This document shows, piece by piece, positions 21,668 through 32,639 of a stretch of DNA of 64,000 nt. The stretch covers positions 248,001-312,000 of the forward strand of contig FJUW01000030.1 in the NCBI GenBank assembly GCA_900074885.1. The letters run 5' to 3'. Positions within the stretch are counted from its first letter, which is position 1; each line of letters opens with the position of its first letter. This stretch comes from Rhynchosporium graminicola. Its lineage: Eukaryota > Ascomycota > Leotiomycetes > Helotiales > Ploettnerulaceae. The translations under genes were made by a program, and so were the position numbers. The notes under the pieces were generated by a model, which saw nothing but the letters and a program-made list of their open reading frames with translations, had not been told where the DNA came from and did not search any database.

Positions 21668-23268
21668 ATGGCTCCCCAACCGCGCCGATATCCAAAGCGG
21701 CAAATACGACGTCCCAATCCACCTGAAATTCCAGCGAAAGCAGCTTCACCCTCGCCCCTCCATGCGAACAGAAATTCAAAACTAGATCCCAATGGAATCC
21801 TGAAAATTAGACCATTGCTGAACACTAGGTCAAGAACCAATGCGGCGACAGTGTTTGAGCAGTTACCACTGCGAAATAAGAGACTATCTTTGGTGCCGAA
21901 GAAGAAGAAGAGGAGGCGGAAAAGTACGGTAGTGGATATTTCGCTTGAAGAGGTGCAGGAAAATAGGGAAGAGCAAGAAGATAAGGATGAGAAGGTGACT
22001 GGGAGATATGAGGGAATAGAAGATGCGGATGTTCGTCCGATGAAAGAGAGAGATGAAGAACTGTTGAATGAGGATTCAGATAGAGAAGAGGGGACAAAGA
22101 GGGGATGGAAAGAAGCAGGTGAGGAGGAGCTGCATATGAGTCACGTTGATGAGTTCGTGACGATGTTCTGTGGATTTGTAAGTTGATATTCTGGTACTGA
22201 GTTCTGGTTTTTGATATGTTCAGTTGCTTATTGCTGGTGATGTGAACACATGAGGTTCAGCTTCTTACGAAGGAAAGTGTTCATGACTTAGCTGAGTTCT
22301 CTTCAGGAAACTGAACAAGTTGAGGAATATGTCTTTTTCAAGCTGGATGTTCTAAGGATGAACACTTTCGGGAGACTAGGTGTTCGTCTTAGTTGCTCGA
22401 CTGAACACTAAACACTGTTCAGGAGAGAATTTGTAGAAGCCTTACTAACTGTCCTCACTAGGGTCTTCTGAAAAGCGACAAATCAAAGCCTCTAGCACTG
22501 CGCACTACCGACAACGAAGCCGAACGATTAGCAGCTATATTACAGAACTGGCTATCCACCGCATCTCCATTCCCATCGATACCCACACCATCCTCGCCAA
22601 GCTCAAGTGACTCTGACCTGCCTTCTTTCAACACAAAAGAGAGATACGGAAAAGGCAGCCACGACTCTCCAATCTCCATACCCAGTACACCTACCCGTCT
22701 ACCTCCCGAAATCCTCCTCATCCACTCCCACGGCCGTAGTCTCGGCCGGCAATTACTATCTACTTGTTTGGACAGAGGCATCGACGTTATCTCACTGCAT
22801 AGGTTGATGAAAGACATGGCGGATTTTTACGCCGAGTATTCTCAGGATTTGGAGTTTCAGCTTCTCGATCTTCCTGATCAGGATCAAGATGAGTACCAGT
22901 ACCAAGATCGGAGCCCGAACGAATCATATACTCGAAGGCGATATCAAAACCAGACCGCCAAAAGCAGTACCAAACGTAAAGCGAGAGTATCAGCAAAACC
23001 AGATCGAGTAATCAAGAAGAGGAAGAAGAAACGAGTCCCACCAAATTCCATCCTAGCTCTCGTTCTCGGGATTGATAAGCCGGGATTCGGGTACCCGGAA
23101 TGGGAAGTTCTGAAAGAGAATGCAGAGATGATATTCTCGTTATTGCAGGGGGCGAGTGAGGAGATTAGAGATGTATTGAAGAGGGCGGAAGAGGAGGGCA
23201 TTGGAGGTGTGGGCGTTTTGGGGGATGCGAGGGGGAGGAAACGAGGGAGGAAGAGCAGGGGAAAATGA
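21668..23268 (+). CDS. Uncharacterised basic protein with AT-hook-like tail, 438 aa
   Basis: Two exons, 21668-22177 and 22462-23268, joined in phase 0 by a 284-nt intron (GTAAGT...CACTAG). The N-terminal half has basic clusters (PKKKKRRRKSTV) followed by a long acidic stretch and the segment HMSHVDEFVTMFCGF at the exon end. The second exon opens GLLKSDKSKPLALRTTDNEAERLAAIL, contains a Ser/Pro linker, a helical segment ISLHRLMKDMADFYAEYSQ, a basic linker KKRKKKRVPPNS, and ends GRKRGRKSRGK, which resembles tandem AT-hook cores without the proline. A nuclear or chromatin role is an inference from composition only. It is adjacent to and co-oriented with the 502-aa gene, but I see no homology between them. 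Confidence 0.72.
22178..22461 (+). other. Unusually long intron with dispersed GTTCAG/GAACAC motifs
   Basis: At 284 nt this intron is several times longer than most introns in the window. It contains repeated TGTTCAG, GTTCA and GAACAC words on both strands (for example near 22255, 22312, 22353, 22404 and 22418), giving local inverted repeats. Confidence 0.5.
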
Positions 23269-23768
23269 GTTGGATGGATTGGGTGCGAGATGGATATATT
23301 TGAGGACTTGAAGGTAGATGGAGAGGAGCTGGTAACGGAGGACATGGTGGTGGTTGATCTTGGGATTGCCCGTCCAGTACTTTGGTCCCGGAGAGATTAC
23401 AGCTAGGGAAGGGTACGAGGAATACGGGAGTCGATACATTGATTAGGAAGCGATGTAGTGTTCTCGATCCGTCGAACAGCAGTTATCCGAAGGCGTCACG
23501 ACACTGAGGTCCAATTTACAGCCACGTGATTAGGTTTGAAGAGATATACGATATCACTTCATTTAGCGGCCATGGCGAAAAACACAGGGTGGAATTACAC
23601 GTTCCAGAAATTGTTCATAAAATTAAATCCTTTCGAGGAGGTAGTGCGACTACATTAAGGCCGGTGACCGGGCGGCCTAGGATCAGAAATGGAAAGAAGT
23701 TGCAAAAAGGGCCACAATGACAGTAGTACATGGCTCGAAAGAGTCGTATTACTGGTTGGTACAGAAGT
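23269..23768. other. Convergent spacer, nothing recognised
   Basis: 500 nt between the 3' ends of the basic-protein gene and the HSD10-like gene. No coding signal or repeat of note. Confidence 0.6.
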
Positions 23769-25009
23769 TTACATCTTGCTTGGCATCCTCATGCCTCCGT
23801 CGAGTCTCAACACCACGCCGTTTAGCATGATATTCTCAATGCCCTGTGTAACCAACTGTGCGAATTCGTGCGGTTGTCCGGGTCTCACTATTCCATAAGT
23901 CATTAGCACATTTCAGTATCCGTCCCTCTGTAGTCCATTCTCCATAAAATCCCTTCTCAAATCCACCCCCAACTCCAAATCCCGCCACAGGAAGGAAGCA
24001 ACGCGATCTGACTTACCCGGAAATTCCATAACCCTTAACAAACTCCCCCTAACCTTATCACTCATCATACTCGTCATCCTACTCTCGAACAAACTCGGCG
24101 CAATCGTTACAACTCTGATACCATACCTGGCCAAATCTCTCGTTAGGGGGAGGGTTAGACTTGCGATTGCTCCCTTTGATGCAGAGTAGGCGACTTGGCC
24201 TGGTTGGCCGTCGAAGGCTGCTGAGGATGCGACCATGATGATGACGCCGCGCTCACCGTCGGTTCCGACTGGGTCGGAAGAGGCTATATTTGGGAGAACT
24301 TGTCGGATTAGGTCAATGGTTCCACGCACGTTGACGTTCATCACGAAGTCGAAGTCGTCAAGTGAGAAGGGCTGGAGGTTACGGTCGAGGATCTGATGAT
24401 GGTCAGTTCTGGTATGGAGGGAAGGAGATAGAATCAAGACTATAACAAAAGGAAGAAACGATACAGGATGATAACCTTCCGAAATAAGACGTTCAATAGC
24501 CACAGCTTAACTTCGAGCAACAAGAAACATAGATGAGGACCATCACGTGATAGCCCTTGACCATTTCTCCAAGTAGATTCACTTAATCGCAAGCCATTCT
24601 CTCAGGAACCACAACCACTTTGAAGACATAAGGAAGAAAAACTACGAACCTTCGCAGGCGTACTAACTCCCGCCGCAGCAATAATGCCTCCAACGCCCGC
24701 ACCCGTCTCCTTACTCCATGCCAAAGCACCCTTGACAGCCTCCGCAATACTCTCCGTCTCCAACACATTCGCCTCGAAGAACTTACTCTTCCCACCCTCA
24801 ATCTCCTTCACGACATCCGCTGCAAGCTCATCGTTCATATCGAGGATCGCAGCGTAGCCTCCCTTGGAGCAGATATCCTCTACGCATGCGCGGCCTAGAC
24901 CGGATGCTCTATTGACATGTGAGATCTTGGGATGAGGGAAGTATGATTGATGATTTTGCGAAATGACTTACCCGCCTGATACAATGAATGTTCGGCCTTC
25001 GATCTTCAT
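23769..25009 (-). CDS. Short-chain dehydrogenase, HSD10 / 3-hydroxyacyl-CoA dehydrogenase type-2 like
   Basis: Four exons (25009-24972, 24908-24650, 24392-24017, 23887-23769) give 263 aa, the size of the HSD17B10 group. Seen: cofactor motif SGGASGLGRA split by intron 1, [10 protein letters not shown], the catalytic Ser-Tyr-Lys set in [14 protein letters not shown] and VAYSASKGA, and the group-specific tail [13 protein letters not shown] ... [17 protein letters not shown]-dependent oxidation of 3-hydroxyacyl-CoA or related short-chain substrates, usually mitochondrial in animals; the fungal location is not evident because the N-terminus ([13 protein letters not shown]) has no presequence. Intron 2 is 257 nt and intron 3 is 129 nt. 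Diverges from the Rab gene across 531 nt. Confidence 0.9.
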
Positions 25010-25540
25010 CGTGAAGTTTAATCGCCTTTTGAGAAGTCTTTCCTGATATGATACAACAAAGAGAGTTCGTTCAGGATCAAGGAACGTCCATAAGCAGTCT
25101 ATCAAAATAGGGCCTCGGCTCGCCTCGATTACCCCAGACACTTTCCACAAGTAGCATAGTGTACCCGCCAGCCGTGCACGTTAAAGCTCAAACGCCGACT
25201 TCCGACCGCGATAAGGCAAACGTCAGGACTCCCTATCGCATCAGGGATATGAAGCTTGAAATGACGACCGTGAAGTAAATAAACACTGAAGAGAAACATC
25301 ACCAACTGCCAGAAACCGAAACGAAAGGAAAGGACCGAGCTTTACATTCGGAAGAGATTCGGAAAGACGAGGCGAGGACAGAGGGGGTAGGCGAACGGCC
25401 GGAAAGACAAGATGGTTCGCCCAAGACGGAGTTCTGCTGCGAGTGACGAGAGCGGAGGGACGGCTCGCGACCAGGTCGGTTTATTTGTTGACATTGGGGG
25501 CTGGAGATAATTAGAACCGATGAAGAGAACGAGTGCTAAT
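25010..25540. promoter_or_regulatory. Divergent promoter region, HSD10-like / Rab GTPase
   Basis: 531-nt spacer between two outward-facing starts. No clear TATA box. Contains a CCGCGATAAGGC word (GATA-type core) at about 25207 on the plus strand. The regulatory role is inferred from geometry. Confidence 0.4.
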
Positions 25541-26716
25541 ATGTGGGATGGAAAGGAACTGGGAAGCATGTACGATTACCTCGCGAAGATCATCTTACTA
25601 GGACCGAGTGGAAGTGGAAAGTACGGACACCCATACCGATCGCAACAAGGAGGAAGAGGGACAGACGATTATGGGGGAAGAAAGAAGCAGTTCCTTATTA
25701 ACTTTTTGAACTGCAGATCCTGTCTCCTCCACCGCTTCGTCAAAAATGAATGGCGCATTGTCTCCTCCCAAACAATCGGCGTAGAGTTCGCGAGCAAAAT
25801 AATAAGAGTAGGAACTGGCGCGAGGAGGAAACGGATAAAACTTCAAGTACCCTTCCCTCTCCCCCTCTCCCAAGACTTCCATATAAAAATTCGAGAACTA
25901 ACTGATTCTGAATTCCAGCTCTGGGACACGGCAGGCACCGAACGTTTCCGCTCCGTCTCACGCTCCTATTACCGCGGCGCTGCCGGCGCAATCCTAGTCT
26001 ACGACATATCATCCCACAAGACATTCACTGCTCTGCCGTCCTTCATGAACGATGCGCGCGCATTGGCATCACCGAACCTCACTCTTCTCCTTGCAGGAAA
26101 CAAGGCCGATTTAGCGGACAGTGGGATGTTGATCGATGTTGGTTCGAGCTCATTACCGCCTGCTACCCCAACGAGCGTTAGTTCGAGAGCCTCAAGTTTT
26201 CCTTTTAATGCTGGGGGATCTGTGTCTTCGAATACAGGAAGTGGAAATGGAAGTGTAAGCACGAACTTAGGACTCGGTACCCAACTCCGCGCCACCATCG
26301 CCCCGAACGGGCGCGAAGTGTCTCCCGAAGAAGCCTCACAATGGGCGTCCAAGAACTCCGTCCCCGTCTCGGTAGAAGTCTCCGCCCTGAACGGCGATAA
26401 CGTAGACGAAGTCTTCAACAGGTTAGCGAGGATGATTCTTACGAAGATCGAGTTGGGGGAAATAGATCCTGATGACCCGATGAGTGGGATTCAGTATGGT
26501 GATGTGGATGGGTGGCAGGGTGACACGGGTGGAGATGGAAGTAGTGTCAAGAGCGGTGTTACGTTGGATGATGGTGCTAGAAGGAGGAAAGGGGCGGGGA
26601 ATAGAGGAAGGGGAAGAGGCTGGGGTATTGGCGGTGGTACGTTGGGAGGGATGAGGGAGTGGGAGGAGGTCTTTACACTCAGTAGGAGTCGGAGAAGCAA
26701 TCAGGGATGTTGTTGA
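25541..26716 (+). CDS. Rab-family small GTPase (Rab4/Ypt4-like) with long insert
   Basis: Three exons (25541-25620, 25717-25846, 25919-26716) give about 335 aa. Both introns (96 and 72 nt) are multiples of three, so the frame stays open through them and could be mis-annotated as coding. Seen after splicing: G1 GPSGSGKSC, switch I SQTIGVEFASK, G3 LWDTAGTERF, G4 AGNKADLAD, G5 EVSALNG, and a C-terminal double-Cys geranylgeranylation site (NQGCC). Membrane traffic regulator on endosomal or Golgi membranes. It is much longer than the usual about 210 aa: a Ser/Pro/Gly insert of about 60-70 residues separates G4 from G5, and a Gly/Arg-rich region of over 60 residues precedes the tail. The start may instead be the Met at 25568 (MYDYLAK) or 25520. 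Confidence 0.9.
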   Translation: MWDGKELGSMYDYLAKIILLGPSGSGKYGHPYRSQQGGRGTDDYGGRKKQFLINFLNCRSCLLHRFVKNEWRIVSSQTIGVEFASKIIRVGTGARRKRIKLQVPFPLPLSQDFHIKIRELTDSEFQLWDTAGTERFRSVSRSYYRGAAGAILVYDISSHKTFTALPSFMNDARALASPNLTLLLAGNKADLADSGMLIDVGSSSLPPATPTSVSSRASSFPFNAGGSVSSNTGSGNGSVSTNLGLGTQLRATIAPNGREVSPEEASQWASKNSVPVSVEVSALNGDNVDEVFNRLARMILTKIELGEIDPDDPMSGIQYGDVDGWQGDTGGDGSSVKSGVTLDDGARRRKGAGNRGRGRGWGIGGGTLGGMREWEEVFTLSRSRRSNQGCC

Positions 26717-29384
26717 CTTCAATGCGGCACTCTATCAGTCGCCTGTAAGAAGTCGTTCATGCGTATATACTAATCTTTCGTTCTGTTCGTGCTCATAGCT
26801 AGGCATGGCATGGCGTGGCGTTTTGGCGTTTCATCATGAAGTAGCTAGGCACGCACACATCATTTCTCTATTTTGCTTGCACGGCTTATCCCTCATGTCT
26901 ATCTTGTACTTCACTTCATTTCAAGCAAACCGAAGAATTTCCGGCTTGATTTCTAGGCTGGTATGTCGCATGTGGCATGTAGCATGTAGATCATCCGTGG
27001 TCCGTGATGTAATTACCATTTAACAATAATCTTACTATTGATGTTTATCATTTCGTCAATTGTTCCCACCTCTTTCTATTTTTCGGTTCTCCCCTCTCTC
27101 TCTCACTCTCTCTTTCTACTCATGAAGGGTAGGTCTATCTCTTACCATCCCATTCTAAACATCCGAGCCTTCCTCCTGAGATCTATGACCCGTCTAAACT
27201 CTAACATGTCTCTCACTTACTTAGCTCTGCTCTCATTCTAACCTCTGGCCTGCTCTATTCACCCAAAAGCAGATGAATTACCGTAGCCATTAACGTAACG
27301 CAAGTTATTCATAGCGATAAAATAACAAAAAAAGGTCAATAATATGCCGGCTTCTCACCTAGCTATATCACATATTTGAGTTGAACTTTGCTAAGATCCT
27401 TGCTTGTAGGTTTACAGGAACCTCTTTGTCGAGTTTGAAAAGTGCTGGTGATTTTGAGTAAAGGTCTGTGAGGTAAGTGAATGAATGATGTATGTCTTCG
27501 AGCTATGTTATAAGGTTCAGCTACTCTGTCGTAAGATGATGTTGATAGATGAGGAATACCATCGTTATGAAAGATGAATTTGATTATCTTGGAATTTGCA
27601 ATCGTATCATCCGTTTCCTTACACGTAAGTACAACGATTTATGGTGCGCATTCTCTCTCTTGAACAAACAACAACGCCAACATCATCGTACTCGGCAATG
27701 CATCAACGGTAGCGTCCCTGCGAAAGTCACTAAGCACGCAAAGCAGCCGAGTATCGTATTTGAAACTCTTCCAGTACAGTATACTATATTCCTGGTCATA
27801 AAAGCGAGATATCTCTTTTAAGATATTCGAGAGTTTAGAGTGAAGAGTGATCGTATATATGATGTGGATTTTTTCGTTGATGTTGTAGGGGAGGAAGAGG
27901 CTACTAGAGAGGGGCGGAGCTTGCAGAATTCGCAGGTTTGAGGTCTTTTCTGGGAGAGCAACGGTGAGTGTATACAACCTCCTATTATGTCACACAAACA
28001 TGCCCAAGCAACTAAAGCGTGCACTGCATCAATATCCCCTCAAAAATTACCGTATCAGAAGACGAGGTAGCGAGCAATCAGCGGATTGCGAGAAGCTAAA
28101 CTGATTTTCAAGCACAAGTTTCTCGGGGATGATCCTTATGTCGCCAGGGTAGGGGAAGATAGGATGCCGAGTTGGAGAGCTATGGCTTGATAGCTCTGCT
28201 TCTGCGGAGTGGATCTATTTGTTCTGATTGTAATGGTAGTGAAGGGGCTGACAAGAGAGGTACGGGTAGTGTTGGTGGGTTTTGAGGGATTAGAATATTA
28301 TAAGAGGGTGGGATTATGAGGGGCTGGCTGATGTAGGTAAGTGAGAAAGCTGGTGGAGGAAGTGGAAGGTGTGAGGATTCGTTGTAATCGAAAATAGTTG
28401 CGTCTACTAGGTGACTTATCGATCCTTACTAAATATAGAACAGTCAGTCATTCTGCGGGATCTTTATTGTTTTCTCTCTTTCCAAACACCACACATACTT
28501 CTGTAGTCTCTATCCCCATCTCCTCCCTGCATTCAAAAGAGCACAGTCCCAAGTCGTCGAATTCGCAACCTCGCAAACATGACTAGAGATACTTACAGCG
28601 TTCGTTATGTTTCTAGACTTATTCTCTTCTGATCGGGAACTTGTATCGTACTACTACTGAGGTAGAGGACTATAAATAAAATACATCCATCTATCGTCCG
28701 AAATTTATACAAAATAGAAGGAGCTAAAGCTGGTATCTGCTTATCAAGCATCCTTCTTCTGAGTGCAACCAGAGATTGGGGTTATCCATACCTCAAATGA
28801 ACGATTGATAGCGGAGAAGGCTCCTGGTAGGGCGAGAGTGCGGTTCGAGTGTGGAGTCTACTGTATCGTTGATTCAGATTGCGATAGCAGGGTCATGAAG
28901 GGCTGAATAACACGTGCTTTTTCCTGCATTTTAAGGTTCTAATCTGGTCTTTTCATTGATGATCTTGACTGAGTAAGAGTGCTCTTCAATCGTAAAAGAT
29001 ACGATGTATCGCTGAATCTGAAGTCACGAAAGCAAAAGCATATTGCTACAGCATACATTGCTCGTACATTGACTGGCCTAATTAAAGATAATAATAATAA
29101 TAGTAATGAACTACTAGCTCCATTTCAATCACGAGAAAGTTCATTACCCTACCACATCACATCACATTCCTTCCCGTCGCTATCGCTCACATAAAGACAA
29201 AGAAAGGCCAAGCCAAACCAAGGTGTGCAAGTGAATAAGTAAGTGAACTAACTCCAAGCCTATGCCAATGCTATCACTAGCAGAACTCCCGCTCCCGCTC
29301 CAACCCAGCATGGCTCATTTCGTATAGACATAGTCACATTTATCCATTAATCAATACATCGTTGCAAGCACGACCCGGCCCAAC
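26717..29384. other. Gene-poor spacer, 2.7 kb
   Basis: No supported gene. Pyrimidine-rich tracts (about 27090-27120) and AT-rich stretches with scattered short frames. The last 300-400 nt are the 3' flank of the Kelch-BTB gene. Confidence 0.6.
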
Positions 29385-31808
29385 TCAATTCATCTCCATC
29401 TCCTCATTCTCATTCTCATCCCCGTCACTGCCCATCTGCTGAGTTTGATTACTGCTTACACTAGCCTTCCTCGCCACGCCTCCGAACCCAAACCTCGACC
29501 CGCCTAGACCGCCCACGAACTCCAGTTCTTCGCCTAGAAAAGCACGTAAGTGTTAGAAGTGTTCCAAAGAGTAATCGGAAAAGAGATCAAATTCGAATTC
29601 AAAGAAAAACAAAAAAAAACTCACCTCCTACAACACGTCCTTCCATATCGATTTCCTGAGACAACTCGACAAGCGCAGCTCGTGGAAGCCTGAGGAAGCC
29701 TGATGTGCGGACGACGCGACCCCAGTGCATGAGGCAGAAGTTTGCAGCTCGTTTACGAAGCCATTCTTCGTTGGCAGTACCGGCACAATGCCAGATAATA
29801 CAGGCGTGCTCAACATCCAACTCCTTACTCAGACGATTCACACACAATAATCTCAAATGCGGAATATGGTAAATGTTACTCATGACCAGCATTCCCGCTA
29901 CATCACTTAGCTCTTTGCAGTCCTCGGGTTGGATACTGTCTGTATAGAGGTAGTACAAGAATGCCTTTACCACGGAGTAGGGTTCTGGGATATGCATTTT
30001 CTTGGTGTGGAATTCGGCCATCTGAGATGCGTACAGACGGGCGAAATGGTCCCATCGGGTTTGAAGAATCAATTTATGTACGTGGATTGGGGAGGAGGTG
30101 GTAGCGTTTGGGTCGAGCCAGGTTTGTTGCTGTTGATTGGTGGAGGAGCGCATCATCATGCCCGTTTCGTCCTCATCCCAGTCGCATTCGTTCAATGCAG
30201 TGATGGTGAAGTCGGCTCCGCTTCCACTTTCTGGGGGTTTGTTGAAGACTTTTGCGAGGTCAGCACCAAGACCTTTGGAAGGTGGTGGGAGGGAGCGGTC
30301 GGCGGAGGGGATCATGGAAGTTTCTGTTCGGGGTTCGGGTGTGAGGTTGTTGCCAATTATGCCATAGCGTCGAAGATCGATTTCCATGATATCACTGGAT
30401 TTGTTAGCTTTAGTGAAGTAATCTTGCTGCATGTCTTACCTCAAATACTCCTCAAAACCACCAGGGCCAAGATCAGTTGCTGTTGGGTCAGTGGGACAGC
30501 CAAGAAGCCAAGCTTTGGTACCATCTTCATTCATCGTACAATAGTGCCATCTGTAACCCGGACGAAAAATATCACGACCTTCGGCCAGTTTCTGCCAGCG
30601 AAGAGTGTTCAATTCAAGAGAAGATAGAGAGCATTCTTGTGGAGTGATGGTTGCAGCAGGAGTAACAAAGTCAAGTAGAGTACCAGAAGTGTACACGTGG
30701 AAATGCATTCCGGAGCCTTGAGAAGGAATATTAGGACCCGAGACGAATTTCAGAGATGATATGGAACCAGGAGCAACAGGAGGAGAGCTTGTTAGCTGAA
30801 AAGATGGCGGGTTGACTTGAGCACTGCCAGAATTAGCCGCATACCCCGAGCTTCCAACAGCTGGTGGAGGTGCCATGGCGTATGGCTGTCGGGAAGATCC
30901 AGACATTCGACTAAGGGCAGAATTGCGGTCAAGAGTACCGAATGGTGGAGGAGAATCGAAAGCTGGACTTCCTTTCAAGTCAAGCCACGAGATATCGGCG
31001 ATCTTGTCCATATCCTCGCTTAGACCACCAAACACCCAAACACGATCTCCCCATAGGTATGCCGAGTGGTCGAATCTGCCAACAAACTTCCATGCCCTTG
31101 ACCAAGTGAAAGTCTTGAGATCGAGGTAACATATATCTTCCAAGACATAGTTATTGTGACCAGTGATCCCACCAATAATGAACAGCTTGTCTTCGTGTAG
31201 AACCGCCGCATGTCTTGCCCTGCCTTTCGGTATTGGTCCACTAACTGAGGGTTGTGTCCAGTGGGCAGTCCTGAGGTCGAAGATAATGAGGTCGGAAAGG
31301 TAGGTTCGATGTTCATTCTCACCACCAAAGATCAGTAGCTTGTCGCCTTGGTAAAGGGTTGCAGTATGGCCTGAAGAAGGTTAGTTGTGGTAGAACCACA
31401 CATAATATATCACTTACCCATCCGCACACCAGGTATGTCTCCGTAGTTATCAACCAAACTCCACTGCGAGCTTACCATATCCAACTTCAAGACATGATTG
31501 TAAACCTCATCCGTATATTGGTCGAAACCTCCAAAGGCGTATATCTGATTGTTTCCACAATATGTCACCGAAGCATTCACCAAGCAGGCAGGTCTCTGGC
31601 CGAGGGTTCTGGTGACCTTTGGGCGGTACCCATCCATGCTTATTCGGCCTTTGATAGGAGAGTTGGGCATGAGGAAAGTGTTATTCGAAGAGGCTGCGGA
31701 ACTTGGGGTCAAAACGGTTCCAGCAGATGTTTGGCCATTTACTCCTCCTCCTCCTCCTCCTCCCCCGAAGATTGAGCCCGAAGGACCTGGAGTCGAAGGC
31801 TGGGTCAT
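29385..31808 (-). CDS. Kelch-repeat and BTB domain protein (Ral2/LZTR1-like architecture)
   Basis: Four exons (31808-31418, 31370-30440, 30394-29625, 29533-29385) with introns of 47, 45 and 91 nt give 746 aa. The N-terminus is disordered and contains an eight-Gly run encoded by a TCC repeat. Kelch blades are visible as repeated GG doublets with flanking Trp/Tyr: IYAFGGFDQYTDEVY, KLLIFGGENEHRTYLSDL, KLFIIGGITGHNNYVLEDI, RVWVFGGLSEDMDKIADI. After a Pro/Ser linker comes a BTB-type domain at about residues 550-660 (HVHKLILQTRWDHF to FLYYLYTDSI). The order kelch then BTB matches fission-yeast Ral2 and animal LZTR1, which act on Ras; this functional link is inference. Diverges from CDC20 across 831 nt. 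Confidence 0.85.
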
Positions 31809-32639
31809 GGTTGTTTACCTTACTCAGTGGAGCATACTAGGCTTCAGGGTTTCGGGATGGAGCGGCGAGGCTGGATCTCGAACAACGACAGATTAGAGGC
31901 GGGGTGAGCGGTCGAATCGAAATCTTGAATAGTACAGCGCAGTCAGGTCGGGCGAGAAATACGATACGATGGGTATCTACAGTAATGGTACCTGTTACAA
32001 GTCAAGTATTGAGGCACGAGATGCCCGAAGTCATTGGAGTTTGCTTGAAAGATTGTCATCTGGAGTTTGATGATCGGTCAAGCGGCCGCGCCTACCGTTT
32101 CGATTCATTTCAAGGGCAGCCGCGGCTAAGCTCAAAGCAGTTCAGCCTCGCGTGCTGGTCACAGCTCGAAGCTCATAACCGCTAGCCATTCTAGGAAGGA
32201 ATGATCTCTGTGACAACGGCGCTAGGGCAGTGTCAACATTGAAAAGGCGACTTTGGATCTTCCAGCTCGTGTTCCCCTTCTTCATGCCCATTCGCACTCT
32301 ACAAATCCGCACCTCAAACCTCAAATCTCTCTCTCCGCTTGCTTAATTGCATCCCATCAATCATACTCCCAACCTTCATCATACACCAAGAATACTTTCC
32401 AAGTCCACTAGATCTTTTGCCTGTACTGTCGTACCGCATCTGATCGCCTCCGACTTCAAGCCATTCTTGACGAAGGTCCTTCGTTATATCGAGCACCACA
32501 CACGAATATACTAACTAAACAACTACCAGGAACCATTAGGTTGAGTCTCTTGGAGCTCGTTCGATATACCGAACCTCTTATCATCGATCGATACATTTAT
32601 TTGTCTTTCGACCGAGATCAATAACCCCGATACTGCAAG
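31809..32639. promoter_or_regulatory. Divergent promoter region, Kelch-BTB / CDC20
   Basis: 831 nt between two outward-facing genes. It contains no supported frame. A CT-rich, A-containing leader (32470-32639) precedes the CDC20 start, typical of fungal 5'-UTRs. Confidence 0.5.

Noticed and set aside
25520..26716. Rab gene as one uninterrupted 398-aa frame
   Set aside because: The frame splits G1 from the switch region with non-family sequence bounded by GTACGG...CTGCAG and GTACCC...TTCCAG; removing both restores the canonical motifs.
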